Part shown: piece by piece, positions 26,591-34,982 of the stretch
Layout: every line of letters begins with the position of its first letter
How positions within the stretch are numbered: position 1 is the stretch's first letter
DNA from: an uncultured Bacteroidales bacterium
Lineage (GTDB): Bacteria; Bacteroidota; Bacteroidia; Bacteroidales; Paludibacteraceae
Length of the DNA stretch: 60,300 nucleotides
Direction of reading: 5' to 3'
Assembly (NCBI GenBank): GCA_902798965.1
Contig: CADBYS010000014.1
Coordinates: 13,813 to 74,112, forward strand
The notes under the pieces: model-generated
Told to the model about the DNA's origin: nothing
What the model saw: the letters and a program-made list of their open reading frames with translations, nothing else
Database searches by the model: none
Position numbers and translations under genes: made by a program

Positions 26591-26660
26591 CTTTTCTTTC
26601 ACCATTTCACTTTTCACCTTTCTCCTTTCACTTTTCACCTTTCACTTTTCACCTTTCACC
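26591..26660. repeat. Ten TTTCACY heptads filling the glmM-surE gap
   Basis: Units read CTTTTCT, TTCACCA, TTTCACT, TTTCACC, TTTCTCC, TTTCACT, TTTCACC, TTTCACT, TTTCACC, TTTCACC. The array starts at the base next to the surE start codon and ends at the base next to the glmM stop codon. On the mRNA it is a purine-rich GGTGAAA array and could serve as ribosome-binding sequence. Confidence 0.93.
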
Positions 26661-28025
26661 TTAAATGGCCTCCTTGATCATCTGTGCCAGCCGGTCAGCT
26701 TCTTCCACAGTGTGCGCCTCACTATAGATGCGGATGATAGGCTCCGTATTCGATTTGCGCAGATGTACCCACCCGTCGGCAAAGTCAATCTTCACGCCGT
26801 CGATCGTCGTGATGCGCTCGTTCTGATACTTCTGCTTGATGCGCTCCAGCAAGGCATCCACATCCATCTCCGGTGTCAAGTCAATCCTGTTCTTCGATAT
26901 GCAGTACTCGGGATACGTCTTTCTCAGTTCGCTCACTTTCATCTTGCTGTGTGCCAGATGACTCAGGAACAGTGCTACACCTACCAGGGCATCTCTGCCG
27001 TAGTGGCTGGCAGGATAGATCACGCCTCCGTTACCTTCGCCGCCTATCACCGCGCCGTTCTTGCGCATCAAGGTGGTCACGTTCACCTCGCCCACTGCCG
27101 AAGCCTCGTACATGCCGCCGTAACGCTTGGTCACATCAGCCAGCGCGCGCGACGACGAGAGGTTGCTCACCGTATTGCCCGGCGTGTGCTGCAGCACATA
27201 GTCAGCTACGCTTACCAGCGTATATTCCTCGCCGAACATGTCGCCGTTCTCGCATATCAGTGCCAGACGGTCAACATCCGGATCGACAACTATACCCAAG
27301 TCAGCCTTCCCCTCACGCATCAGATCGCTTATCTGCGTCAGGTTCTGCGGGATAGGCTCGGGGTTATGCGCAAAATGTCCGGTCGGCTCGCAGTTCAGGC
27401 GGATAATGTTCTTTACGCCCAGTGCCTCCAGCAAGGCAGGAATAGCCAAACCGCCTACCGAATTCACGCAATCGATGGCTACGGTGAAGTTCGCCTTCTC
27501 TATAGCCGGCTTGTCCACCAGTTGCAGCCCGAGCACATTGTTAACATGATACGGCAGATAGTCCTTATGTTCCACCTCGCCCAGCTTATCTATCTCTGCA
27601 AACAGGAAATCCTCTTTCTCAGCTATAGCCAGCACCTCTTTGCCCTCCATGTCCGACAGGAACTCGCCGCGCTCGTTCAGCAGCTTCAGCGCATTCCACT
27701 GCAGCGGGTTATGGCTCGCTGTCAGGATGATACCTCCCGCAGCCTGCTCGCCGATAACTGCCAGCTCCGTGGTCGGCGTGGTAGCCAGACCGATGTTCAC
27801 TACATGATAACCCATTCCGCTCAGCGTAGCTGTAACCAGCATATCAACCATCTGACCGCTGATGCGGGCATCACGGCCTACTACCAGTTTGTTGTTCTCA
27901 GGCAGTGCCTTACGACGCTGCATGGCGTAAGCTGCACTGAAGCGTACAATATCCACGGGATTGAGTCCCTCACCAACGCGACCGCCTATCGTGCCGCGTA
28001 TTCCGGAAATACTTTTTACTAACAT
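26661..28025 (-). CDS. glmM: Phosphoglucosamine mutase
   Basis: A 454-residue alpha-D-phosphohexomutase that converts glucosamine 6-phosphate to the 1-phosphate for UDP-GlcNAc, peptidoglycan and lipid A. Seen are ISGIRGTIGG at the N-terminus, the phosphoserine loop LTASHNPLQWN, the metal loop DPDVDRLA, the sugar loop GGEGNGGV and the phosphate-binding RKSNTEPIIRIYSE. It neighbours surE and lpxB, which fits envelope precursor supply. The MLVKSISGIRGT start is typical of Bacteroidales GlmM. Confidence 0.94.
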   Translation of the reverse strand: MLVKSISGIRGTIGGRVGEGLNPVDIVRFSAAYAMQRRKALPENNKLVVGRDARISGQMVDMLVTATLSGMGYHVVNIGLATTPTTELAVIGEQAAGGIILTASHNPLQWNALKLLNERGEFLSDMEGKEVLAIAEKEDFLFAEIDKLGEVEHKDYLPYHVNNVLGLQLVDKPAIEKANFTVAIDCVNSVGGLAIPALLEALGVKNIIRLNCEPTGHFAHNPEPIPQNLTQISDLMREGKADLGIVVDPDVDRLALICENGDMFGEEYTLVSVADYVLQHTPGNTVSNLSSSRALADVTKRYGGMYEASAVGEVNVTTLMRKNGAVIGGEGNGGVIYPASHYGRDALVGVALFLSHLAHSKMKVSELRKTYPEYCISKNRIDLTPEMDVDALLERIKQKYQNERITTIDGVKIDFADGWVHLRKSNTEPIIRIYSEAHTVEEADRLAQMIKEAI

Positions 28026-28051
28026 ATCGCTATTTTGTTATTAGTATTGTA

Positions 28052-28597
28052 TCAATATCTTGGAATTTTTATTTGCATGTCGTAGCCGTACGGCGTTACC
28101 GTACTCTTCTCGGCATCCAGGCCTTGCTTGCTCGGACAGATGATCTTGCACGCCGCGCCGTTGTGCGCCATGTATTTTACAGCCACATGCCAACCTTCCG
28201 GCGCAGTCGTATAATCTATTCCATACTGAAATTCTGTCGGGTAAGCCTGCTCTGCCGTAGTGATGTACCGGGCAGTATCGGCTATCTCATTCAAGGTGTA
28301 ACGCATATAGCGCACCAGAATCCTGTCGCCTACCTTCACCGTATATGAGGTATCGCCATACGCATCCTGATGAAAGTACAAGTCGTCGTAACCCGGCACT
28401 TTCAGATAATCCTTCTCGCCCCACACCGAATCCTCAGGCAGCTCATAAATAACGTTAATGTTCTGCCGCTTGATGAAGTCGGCGATGAGTTTGTCCTCTG
28501 CCGCACGCTTGGCGGAATAGCTGTTCGTGTTGCACGAACTCAGCCCTGCCAGCATAATCAGCAAAGATGCTAAGATATATGTCTGTAAATGTTTCAT
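28052..28597 (-). CDS. DUF4827-type lipoprotein
   Basis: A 181-residue lipoprotein: the signal sequence ends LLIMLAGLSSC, giving a lipobox with Cys about residue 22. The body, with KVGDRILVRYMRYTL and PEGWHVAVKYMAHNGAACKIICPSKQG, resembles the DUF4827 family of Bacteroidales, which is distantly related to FKBP-type prolyl isomerases. It is followed by glmM 26 bases downstream and preceded by a second FKBP-like lipoprotein. Role in periplasmic or outer-membrane protein folding is a guess. Confidence 0.78.
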   Translation of the reverse strand: MKHLQTYILASLLIMLAGLSSCNTNSYSAKRAAEDKLIADFIKRQNINVIYELPEDSVWGEKDYLKVPGYDDLYFHQDAYGDTSYTVKVGDRILVRYMRYTLNEIADTARYITTAEQAYPTEFQYGIDYTTAPEGWHVAVKYMAHNGAACKIICPSKQGLDAEKSTVTPYGYDMQIKIPRY

Positions 28598-28613
28598 TTT
28601 CTACCGATAACTT

Positions 28614-29195
28614 CTATTGTTTGCTTGTCTCTTCTACTATAGCATCGTAACCCGCCAAGTCATGCAGGCATAACTGCACCCTGAGATTCGTGCACCCGGG
28701 CACCTGATCCGTGCCTTGCTTGCCGTAGCCTGTATGCCAGGGCAGCAGCAACTGCACCGTATCACCCGCTACCATCTCACGAAGCATAATCACATAGGCA
28801 AACGGCTCGCCACCACGGTTTTCCTTATAACTGCGTATCGCATCCAGTATCAGCTGCCCGCCGAGGTCATACACCTGCTCATGTATCACGTGCCACGTCG
28901 TGTCTTCCGGTGCCACAAGCCCATACTCCTCGTGCTCTTCGCTTCGGTACGTATAGCGATACCACCAGCCGAACTCATGTTGCACCCAGTTGACACTATC
29001 CGCCTTCACGCAGGCTATAACCGCATTCTCGGCTTCCGCTACCGCACGCTGCATGCTGAAGATATCTGACAGGTCTTCGCTCGGCGAACCACTCTTGGCC
29101 GTCGAAGGCTTGCTGCAAGCCGACAACACGCACAGCGCAACCGGCAGCCACAGCCACCGCTTACTTCTGAGCCAGACGGATGAGATACTGACCAT
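28614..29195 (-). CDS. FKBP-like/GldI-like lipoprotein
   Basis: A lipoprotein of about 193 residues. The start at 29195 (MVSISSVWLRSKRWLWL) overlaps the 3' end of rfbA by 35 bases, and the lipobox is VLSAC. The C-terminal half (GQLILDAIRSYKENRGG, then YVIMLREMVAGDTVQLLLPWHTGYG) resembles FKBP-type peptidyl-prolyl isomerases such as GldI. Two neighbouring FKBP-like lipoproteins in one operon may reflect duplication. The start is uncertain because of the overlap, and an alternative GTG-type start would shorten the N-terminus. Confidence 0.72.
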   Translation of the reverse strand: MVSISSVWLRSKRWLWLPVALCVLSACSKPSTAKSGSPSEDLSDIFSMQRAVAEAENAVIACVKADSVNWVQHEFGWWYRYTYRSEEHEEYGLVAPEDTTWHVIHEQVYDLGGQLILDAIRSYKENRGGEPFAYVIMLREMVAGDTVQLLLPWHTGYGKQGTDQVPGCTNLRVQLCLHDLAGYDAIVEETSKQ

Positions 29196-30036
29196 ACGAA
29201 GTCTTACCCATTTCTTCGCCCAACGAGCGCAGTTTATCACTGTCAATCCAGCCGTTACGCCAAGCTATCTCCTCGATGCAACTTACGTAGAATCCCTGAC
29301 GGTTCTGGATGGTGGCTATGAAGTTTCCTGCCTCAATCAGGCTGTCGCAGTTGCCCGTATCCAGCCATGCAAAGCCGCGCGAGAACAACTTCACGCTCAG
29401 CGTACCCTCATTCAGATAGGTCTTGTTCAGATCGGTAATCTCGTACTCACCGCGCTTCGAGGGCTGCAAGGCTGCAGCTTTCTCCGTCACCGTCGCATCG
29501 TAGAAGTACAGTCCCGGTACGGCGTAGTTCGACTTGGGCTGCTCGGGTTTCTCTTCCAGCGAGAGCACATGGCCTTTCTGATCGAACTCCACTACGCCGT
29601 ACGCACGCGGATCCATCACCTCGTAACCGAAGATGCACGCACCGCCTTTCTTCTCCACCTGACTCACTGCATCGTGCAACATCTTACGGAAGCCGTGACC
29701 GTAGAACAGGTTGTCACCCAGTATCAGACATCCGGGCTCTCCGTTCAGGAACTCTTTGCCAAGCACGAAAGCCTGAGCCAGACCGTTCGGCACAAGTTGT
29801 ACCTTGTACTCCAGGCGCATACCCAAGCGCTCGCCGTCACCTAACAGCTCCTGGAACATTGGCAAGTCACGGGGCGTGGAGATAACAAGCACCTCACGGA
29901 TGCCGGCCATCATCAACGTAGCCAGAGGATAATAGATCATCGGCTTGTCGTACACCGGCATAATTTGCTTACTGATGGCTTTCGAGAGCGGATACAGCCG
30001 CGTGGCACTTCCGCCTGCAAGAATGATTCCTTTCAT
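29161..30036 (-). CDS. rfbA: Glucose-1-phosphate thymidylyltransferase
   Basis: A 291-residue enzyme that makes dTDP-glucose, the first step to dTDP-rhamnose. Signatures: MKGIILAGGSATRLYPLSKAISKQIMPVYDKPMIYYP split over the nucleotide-binding loop, LILGDNLFYGHGF, YEVMDPRAYGVVEF, EEKPEQPKSNYAVPGLYFY and FSRGFAWLDTGNCDSL. No rfbB, rfbC or rfbD is in the window. It lies between sufB and the lipoprotein genes, so the rest of the pathway must be elsewhere. Confidence 0.96.
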   Translation of the reverse strand: MKGIILAGGSATRLYPLSKAISKQIMPVYDKPMIYYPLATLMMAGIREVLVISTPRDLPMFQELLGDGERLGMRLEYKVQLVPNGLAQAFVLGKEFLNGEPGCLILGDNLFYGHGFRKMLHDAVSQVEKKGGACIFGYEVMDPRAYGVVEFDQKGHVLSLEEKPEQPKSNYAVPGLYFYDATVTEKAAALQPSKRGEYEITDLNKTYLNEGTLSVKLFSRGFAWLDTGNCDSLIEAGNFIATIQNRQGFYVSCIEEIAWRNGWIDSDKLRSLGEEMGKTSYGQYLIRLAQK

Positions 30037-30072
30037 ATCGTTCGTGTTTATGTTATTTCCTGTTTGCTTGTC

Positions 30073-31518
30073 TTAGCCTACTGTCCCCTCCAGCGATACC
30101 TGCAGCAGTTTCTGCGCCTCCACGGCAAACTCCATCGGCAGTTTGTCCATCACCTCTTTCGCGTAGCCGTTGACTATCAAGCCCACGGCATCCTCCAGGC
30201 TGATGCCGCGCTGCTGGCAGTAGAACAGCTGGTCTTCGCTGATCTTCGAGGTCGTGGCCTCGTGCTCCACCACGGCTGTGGGATTACTCAACTGCATCAC
30301 GGGGAAGGTGTGTGCGCCGCACTGGTCGCCGATCAGCAGCGAGTCGCATTGCGAGTAGTTGCGGGCATTATCCGCCTTGCTGCTTACCTTCACCAACCCG
30401 CGGTACGAGTTCTGGCTCTGCCCCGCGGATATACCTTTACTTACTATGCGCGAGCGCGTGTTACGCCCTATATGAATCATCTTCGTGCCCGTGTCGGCTT
30501 GCTGGTAGTTGTTCGTCACGGCCACCGAGTAGAACTCTGCCGAACTGTTATCACCGCGCAGTATGCACGATGGGTACTTCCACGTGATCGCCGAACCGGT
30601 CTCCACCTGCGTCCAACTCAGGCGGGCATTATCGTACGTGATGCCGCGCTTCGTAACGAAGTTGTATATTCCTCCCTTACCCTGCTTGTCACCCGGGTAC
30701 CAGTTCTGCACGGTCGAGTACTTGACCTCGGCATCGTTGTGCACGATAATCTCCACGATAGCGGCATGCAGCTGGTTCTCGTCACGGCGAGGAGCGGTGC
30801 AACCCTCCAGATACGACAGGTATGCACCCTCGTCGGCAATGAGCAGCGTGCGCTCAAACTGACCCGTGTTCTGCGCATTGATGCGGAAATAGGTCGATAG
30901 TTCCATAGGGCAACGCACACCCTTAGGGATATATACAAACGATCCGTCGGAGAAAACCGCCGAGTTCAGGGCGGCATAGAAATTATCGGAGTACGGCACA
31001 ACCGAGCCCAGATACTTGCGCACCAGTTCCTCGTGCTCACGCACCGCCTCGGATATCGAGCAAAAGATGATACCTTTCTCGGCAAGCGTCTCGCGGAAAG
31101 TCGTTTTTACGGACACCGAATCCATCACCGCATCCACGGCCATGTTCCCCGCCAGTGCCGCCCGTTCCTCCAGGGGGATACCGAGCTTGTCGAAGGTCTT
31201 GGCTATCTCAGGATCAATATCCTCTTTCGACTTTTCGCTTTCGACTTTCGACTTGGGAGCAGCATAATACGATATATCTTGAAAATCGATCTCAGGGATC
31301 GTCAGATGTGCCCATGTGGGCACCGGCATGGTCAGCCATTTGCGGTAGGCCTTCAGTCGGAACTCCAGCAGCCACTCGGGTTCGCCTTTCTTCCGGGATA
31401 TAGTGCGAATAACATCCTCGTTCAATCCCTTGCCGATGATGTCCGTCTGCACATCTGTCGTGAATCCGTACTTGTACTCACCCGATGTGATGTCCTCTAT
31501 GAGTTTATCCTTATCCAT
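30073..31518 (-). CDS. sufB: Fe-S cluster assembly scaffold SufB
   Basis: A 481-residue scaffold subunit of the SUF system, on which Fe-S clusters are built with SufC and SufD. Typical features are [37 protein letters not shown], the beta-helix core with [16 protein letters not shown], and the C-terminal [21 protein letters not shown] with conserved Glu/His/Cys. No sufC, sufD or sufS follows in the window, where rfbA comes next; this is unusual because suf genes are generally clustered. A Lys/Ser/Glu-rich insert near residue 92 ([12 protein letters not shown]) is encoded by heptad repeats at 31224-31251. Confidence 0.95.
   Translation of the reverse strand: MDKDKLIEDITSGEYKYGFTTDVQTDIIGKGLNEDVIRTISRKKGEPEWLLEFRLKAYRKWLTMPVPTWAHLTIPEIDFQDISYYAAPKSKVESEKSKEDIDPEIAKTFDKLGIPLEERAALAGNMAVDAVMDSVSVKTTFRETLAEKGIIFCSISEAVREHEELVRKYLGSVVPYSDNFYAALNSAVFSDGSFVYIPKGVRCPMELSTYFRINAQNTGQFERTLLIADEGAYLSYLEGCTAPRRDENQLHAAIVEIIVHNDAEVKYSTVQNWYPGDKQGKGGIYNFVTKRGITYDNARLSWTQVETGSAITWKYPSCILRGDNSSAEFYSVAVTNNYQQADTGTKMIHIGRNTRSRIVSKGISAGQSQNSYRGLVKVSSKADNARNYSQCDSLLIGDQCGAHTFPVMQLSNPTAVVEHEATTSKISEDQLFYCQQRGISLEDAVGLIVNGYAKEVMDKLPMEFAVEAQKLLQVSLEGTVG
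31224..31251. repeat. CTTTCGA heptads inside sufB
   Basis: CTTTCGA, CTTTTCG, CTTTCGA, CTTTCGA. They encode SKVESEKSK-type sequence in the N-terminal variable part of SufB. Confidence 0.85.
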
Positions 31519-31543
31519 CCGCTAACACGCAGTTATCAAACAA

Positions 31544-31569
31544 ATAAGCCGCCATCTTTGGCGGCTTAT
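31544..31569 (-). terminator. Terminator downstream of tRNA-Cys
   Basis: Perfect 10-bp stem ATAAGCCGCC/GGCGGCTTAT with a 6-base loop, followed on the minus strand by TTTGTTTGAT. It stands between the tRNA and sufB, so sufB needs read-through or a promoter of its own. Confidence 0.85.
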
Positions 31570-31575
31570 CTTGGG

Positions 31576-31646
31576 AGGTCGGTAGCAGATTCGAACTGCT
31601 GTCCCCGGTTTTGCAGACCGATCCCTAACCGCTCGGGCAACCGACC
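31576..31646 (-). tRNA. tRNA-Cys (GCA)
   Basis: The minus strand folds as a 71-base cloverleaf. Acceptor stem GGTCGGT/ACCGACC, D-arm GCCCGAGCGGTTAGGG, anticodon loop CTGCAAA with anticodon GCA, T-arm with GTTCGAATC, and discriminator U73, which is the hallmark of tRNA-Cys. A full CCA end is not encoded at the expected place (TCCC follows the acceptor). Confidence 0.95.
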
Positions 31647-31698
31647 AAAATGCTACCGTAAGGCGCGTATGAGCGACCACGTCTCACAATAGCGGATG

Positions 31699-31730
31699 CA
31701 AAGATACAACATTTTTTTCAAATATGCAAA
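31699..31730 (-). promoter_or_regulatory. Promoter of tRNA-Cys
   Basis: Minus-strand TTTG (complement of 31727-31730), 20 bases, TATCTTTG (complement of 31699-31706). The start site is expected near 31692, about 46 bases before the mature tRNA. Confidence 0.84.
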
Positions 31731-31790
31731 TTTTTTGTGCAAAAAATGCAAATATTTGTCAAAACATGCTCATCTTTGCGGGTAAAGGTG

Positions 31791-33434
31791 TCAATCTACA
31801 CCATTCAGCACCTCTATCGCACGGTTTGTGATGTCATCGTCGCGCTCAAACAGGGGGAAGAATCCTTCGTCGCCCATGATATCGCGAACGATATACGCAT
31901 TCACTATCCTAACCAGCATCTTTCTTGACTTCTCCAGGTCGGTATAGTTCGGCTCTACGCCTTTCTTTTCGCAGAAGGTCACGAACTCATCCACCCAGTT
32001 GGCATCAATCAGATGTTTCTCCAGATCCTGCCAACGCGTGTACTTCGTCAGTTGCTTGCGGTGCTTGTCGGCATATTGGTACGCAAACTGATACGTCAGC
32101 GCACGGTTGCTCACGATATTGAAGTACGGACTGTACAGCGTCGTGTCTCTGCCTACAAATACGTCCGGCATGATTCCGCCGCCGCCATATACTATCCTGC
32201 CCTTCTTCGTGCGGTATGTCGTACTGTCCTGGAAGTGGATGCTGTCTGCCGAATAGAACTCGCCGTGTTCAAAGCGTTCCTCCAGATCCTGGCGGTAGCT
32301 CTCGTTATCGCCGAGCGTGTATGGTTTCTGGATGCATCGTCCGGAAGGTGTGTAGTACCTCGCTACCGTCAGTCGCACAGCCGATCCGTCCTCAAAGGGG
32401 AACTGCTGCTGCACCAAACCTTTGCCGAACGAACGCCGACCGATGATCGTGGCGCGGTCATTATCTTGCATCGCGCCCGAGAAGATCTCCGCTGCCGAAG
32501 CCGAGAAGTTGTCAATCAGCACCACCAGAGGCACATTCTGGAACCTTCCGCCGCCGTTGGCACGCGCCTCGTAACGCGGATACTTGCGCCCCTCGGAATA
32601 TACAATCAGGTCGCCTGCCTGCAAGAACTCGTTCGCCATCTTCACCGCCTGGTCAAGGTAGCCGCCGCTGTTCTCGCGCAAGTCAACGATATACTCTGTT
32701 GCACCTTGTGCACGCAGCTCTGCCAGCGCCGTGATGAACTCCTTGTATGTCGTCTCACCGAACTTGTTCACTCTGATAAATCCAATCTTGTCTTTCGACT
32801 TTCGACTTTCGACTTTCGACTCTATCACAAACTTCGCATCCACCGAGTGCACAGGTATATCTCCGCGCGTGATATCGAAGTGCAGCATCTCGTCCGTGCC
32901 GAATCGCTTGATACCCAGCTTCACCTGAGTACCTTTCGGACCACGCAAAGTATGCATCACGCGCTCGTTGTTCATACCTTTGCCCGTGAATGCCGAGTCG
33001 TTCACCTCCACAATCTTGTCACCCGCCAGCACGCCAACATGCTCACTCGGACCGCCGGATATCACAGCCACGATATGCACCGTGTCGTTCTGTATCGTGA
33101 ACTGCACACCGATACCCGAAAACGAGCCCGACAGCTCCGAGTTCACCAACTCGATATCTTTCTTCGGGATGTACGACGAGTGCGGGTCAAGCTGCTTGAC
33201 CATCTCATCCAGCACAATATCGGTTATCGAATCGATATCCAGACTGTCCACATACGCCTGTTGCATCAGCTGGATCATCTGGTCGGCCTTCGACGAGGGC
33301 GACATCATCAACTGACCGTTATGGATGTAGAAATGTTGCGCATTCACCCGGTTGCTCACGGATTCTCCGACAAAGAATCCCAACAGAATGCACAGCACAG
33401 CGATTGTCGGAAATATATATTTTTTCATATTCAT
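31791..33434 (-). CDS. S41-family C-terminal processing protease
   Basis: A 547-residue exported protease with an N-terminal signal anchor (YIFPTIAVLCILLGFFVG). Order: N-terminal helical part, a PDZ domain (about 95-175, GIGVQFTIQNDTVHIVAV), and the S41 core with YIVDLRENSGG, FSASAAEIFSGAMQDNDRA (catalytic Ser) and GRRSFGKGLVQ (catalytic Lys). It trims periplasmic proteins from the C-terminus. A Lys/Ser-rich loop (ESKVESRKSKDK) between PDZ and core is encoded by heptads at 32790-32824. It follows the dCMP deaminase gene on the minus strand, and the 66-base gap is mostly heptads. Confidence 0.94.
   Translation of the reverse strand: MNMKKYIFPTIAVLCILLGFFVGESVSNRVNAQHFYIHNGQLMMSPSSKADQMIQLMQQAYVDSLDIDSITDIVLDEMVKQLDPHSSYIPKKDIELVNSELSGSFSGIGVQFTIQNDTVHIVAVISGGPSEHVGVLAGDKIVEVNDSAFTGKGMNNERVMHTLRGPKGTQVKLGIKRFGTDEMLHFDITRGDIPVHSVDAKFVIESKVESRKSKDKIGFIRVNKFGETTYKEFITALAELRAQGATEYIVDLRENSGGYLDQAVKMANEFLQAGDLIVYSEGRKYPRYEARANGGGRFQNVPLVVLIDNFSASAAEIFSGAMQDNDRATIIGRRSFGKGLVQQQFPFEDGSAVRLTVARYYTPSGRCIQKPYTLGDNESYRQDLEERFEHGEFYSADSIHFQDSTTYRTKKGRIVYGGGGIMPDVFVGRDTTLYSPYFNIVSNRALTYQFAYQYADKHRKQLTKYTRWQDLEKHLIDANWVDEFVTFCEKKGVEPNYTDLEKSRKMLVRIVNAYIVRDIMGDEGFFPLFERDDDITNRAIEVLNGVD
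32790..32824. repeat. Four CTTTCGA heptads inside the S41 protease gene
   Basis: Four tandem CTTTCGA units (32792-32819) with partial units at both sides. They encode an S-K-V-E-S-R-K-S-K loop on the minus strand. Confidence 0.9.
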
Positions 33435-33449
33435 TAGTCCTTACTCCTT

Positions 33450-33498
33450 TAGCGAAGCGGTCTTGTTGCTTTCGACTTTCGACTTTTGACTTTCGACT
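33450..33498. repeat. AGCGAAGCGGTCT element plus CTTTCGA heptads
   Basis: TTTAGCGAAGCGGTCTTGTTG is followed by CTTTCGA, CTTTCGA, CTTTTGA, CTTTCGA, reaching to 3 bases from the dCMP deaminase stop codon. Confidence 0.82.
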
Positions 33499-33500
33499 TT

Positions 33501-33968
33501 TTATGCTTCCGGCATAAAGTCCACCTGTATCCCTGCGCGCTGCAGCAGCTCCACGCCGTCCATCAGCCTATATTTCTCACCATACACCACGCGCTTGATA
33601 CCTGCCTGTATAATCAGCTTCGAGCACTCCATGCACGGCGATGCGGTCACATACAGCGTCGCGCCGTCGCTGCTGTTGCTCGAGCGGGCAACCTTCGTGA
33701 TGGCATTCGCCTCAGCGTGCAGCACGTAAGGCTTGCTCACATTGTTCTCGTCCTCGCATACATTCTCAAACCCCGAAGGTGTTCCGTTATATCCGTCGGA
33801 GATAATCATCTGATCCCGCACCAGCAGCGCACCCACCTTCCGGCGCTCGCAATAGCTGTTCTCCGCCCAGGTGCGTGCCATTCGCATGTACAAATGATCG
33901 CGTTTGTCTTGTTTGTTCATATTCTCTTTGGATTGATTGCTCATGTTCGTATTGGATTGATTATTCAT
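33501..33968 (-). CDS. dCMP/CMP deaminase family protein
   Basis: A 155-residue zinc-dependent deaminase. Zn-site motifs are VLHAEANAITK (HAE) and TASPCMECSKLII (PCxxC). Also seen are VGALLVRDQMIISDGYNGTPSGFENVCED, typical of deoxycytidylate deaminases that supply dUMP for thymidylate. The N-terminus is odd: MNNQSNTNMSNQSKENMNKQ comes from two imperfect 24-base units, each with an ATG. The real start could be the third methionine (33920), which gives a family-typical length. Confidence 0.92.
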   Translation of the reverse strand: MNNQSNTNMSNQSKENMNKQDKRDHLYMRMARTWAENSYCERRKVGALLVRDQMIISDGYNGTPSGFENVCEDENNVSKPYVLHAEANAITKVARSSNSSDGATLYVTASPCMECSKLIIQAGIKRVVYGEKYRLMDGVELLQRAGIQVDFMPEA

Positions 33969-34290
33969 TTTCGCACGGACTCATTTGCCCGTTTTTCGGT
34001 CATATCTGTCCATTGTATATCGTGCAAATTCCATGCCAAAAAACACGCCGAGCGAAAAATCTTACACATTTTCAGTAGCTTTTTTTAACGCACTTATTCT
34101 CTGCTGCTCCAATAGCACTTTGCTGTAAGGCTTTTGCATGTATGCCTGAATATATGCCTGAAAAAACCTGAAAAAGGTCACTTTTTTCCCTATTATATAT
34201 AGAGGGGCATGTGTCGCGAGACCGGTCTCTCGTGGGCATTCACAGGTGCGTGCCCACAACCATAAATGTTTAACTAAAATTTCAATTTTT
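33969..34290. other. Gap without a recognised gene
   Basis: Low-GC gap between dCMP deaminase and the next gene. It holds a 25-residue minus-strand frame (34062-34139, MQKPYSKVLLEQQRISAL...), TTCAGGC direct repeats near 34145-34172, and a short GAGACC-GGTCTC palindrome at 34219-34230. Nothing here is firm enough to call a gene or promoter. Confidence 0.35.
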
Positions 34291-34809
34291 ATGATTCAAA
34301 CTATCACTTCGGTTGCAGATACCGACATGCATATCTGCGCTCACATCAATCCGGCTCAACTGCCGACCATGCTTCGTGACATCCTTTCGTTGGCGCCCTC
34401 TGAGGCGGAGAAGGATATGCTCCTTATGGCTAAAGTAACAACAATGGATGGCACCAAGATATCGCAAGGTGCTATCAGCAAGAAGAGAATTCCGGGTGTA
34501 GATCATTTCACCTGCACCCGCCTCAAACAACTCAAAGACTCGGAAACCTACGAAGTGCTCAAGCTTGGTCCGAACGAGCTCTTTATCCAGAATTACCGCG
34601 ACTTCACCACCAAGCCCCGCACCCCTGCCGAGCAGGTGCAGAACTTGAAGTGGCGTGAAGCCTGCAAGCTGGCGCAACAGATCAAGAACGACCGCACGCA
34701 CCCCATGTACGAATCGCTCCACACTGCTTGGCGCGCACAGATCCACAGCCCCAACCCCATCGCCCACTTCGATAACTTCATCGCCCACGCCCTCGCCTCC
34801 AAAAAGTGA
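34291..34809 (+). CDS. Hypothetical protein
   Basis: A 172-residue soluble protein starting at ATG 34291. The frame is open 15 codons upstream, but that part is AT-rich leader. It is not recognised. The sequence has AQLPTMLRDILSLAPSEAEKDMLL (helical), MDGTKISQGAISKKRIPGV and a basic, Pro-rich C-terminus (TTKPRTPAEQVQNLKW). There is no signal peptide, membrane helix or cysteine cluster. GC content matches the core genome, unlike the genes that follow. Confidence 0.7.
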   Translation: MIQTITSVADTDMHICAHINPAQLPTMLRDILSLAPSEAEKDMLLMAKVTTMDGTKISQGAISKKRIPGVDHFTCTRLKQLKDSETYEVLKLGPNELFIQNYRDFTTKPRTPAEQVQNLKWREACKLAQQIKNDRTHPMYESLHTAWRAQIHSPNPIAHFDNFIAHALASKK

Positions 34810-34929
34810 GGCGCGGGCGCTATCCGCCGCATCGGAGTGTCAGGTCTTATAGGATTAACAGGGCATAATCGTCGATTTTCCTTAAAAACGCAAAAAAAAT
34901 AACGTTTAAGGAAAAAAGTGACTGAAAAA

Positions 34930-34961
34930 TTTGCAAATGTCAGATTTTTTTTGTATCTTTG
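34930..34961 (+). promoter_or_regulatory. Promoter of the BRO-N remnant
   Basis: TTTG (34930-34933), 20 bases, TATCTTTG (34954-34961). It is intact although the gene behind it is broken. Confidence 0.82.
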
Positions 34962-34982
34962 TAGCCAAATACAGTTTGATGT

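Noticed and set aside
26262-28022. A 586-codon plus-strand frame over surE and glmM
   Set aside because: It runs across two recognised minus-strand genes and their repeat-filled gap. The product has no plausible domain.
31576-31646. tRNA-Cys as the integration site of the accessory region
   Set aside because: The accessory genes begin 2.5 kb away, there is no integrase, and no direct repeat of the tRNA 3' end was found.
34062-34259. A 65-codon minus-strand frame between dCMP deaminase and the next gene
   Set aside because: No promoter, RBS or recognisable sequence; the upstream part is repetitive AT-rich DNA. Only the last 25 codons look vaguely protein-like.
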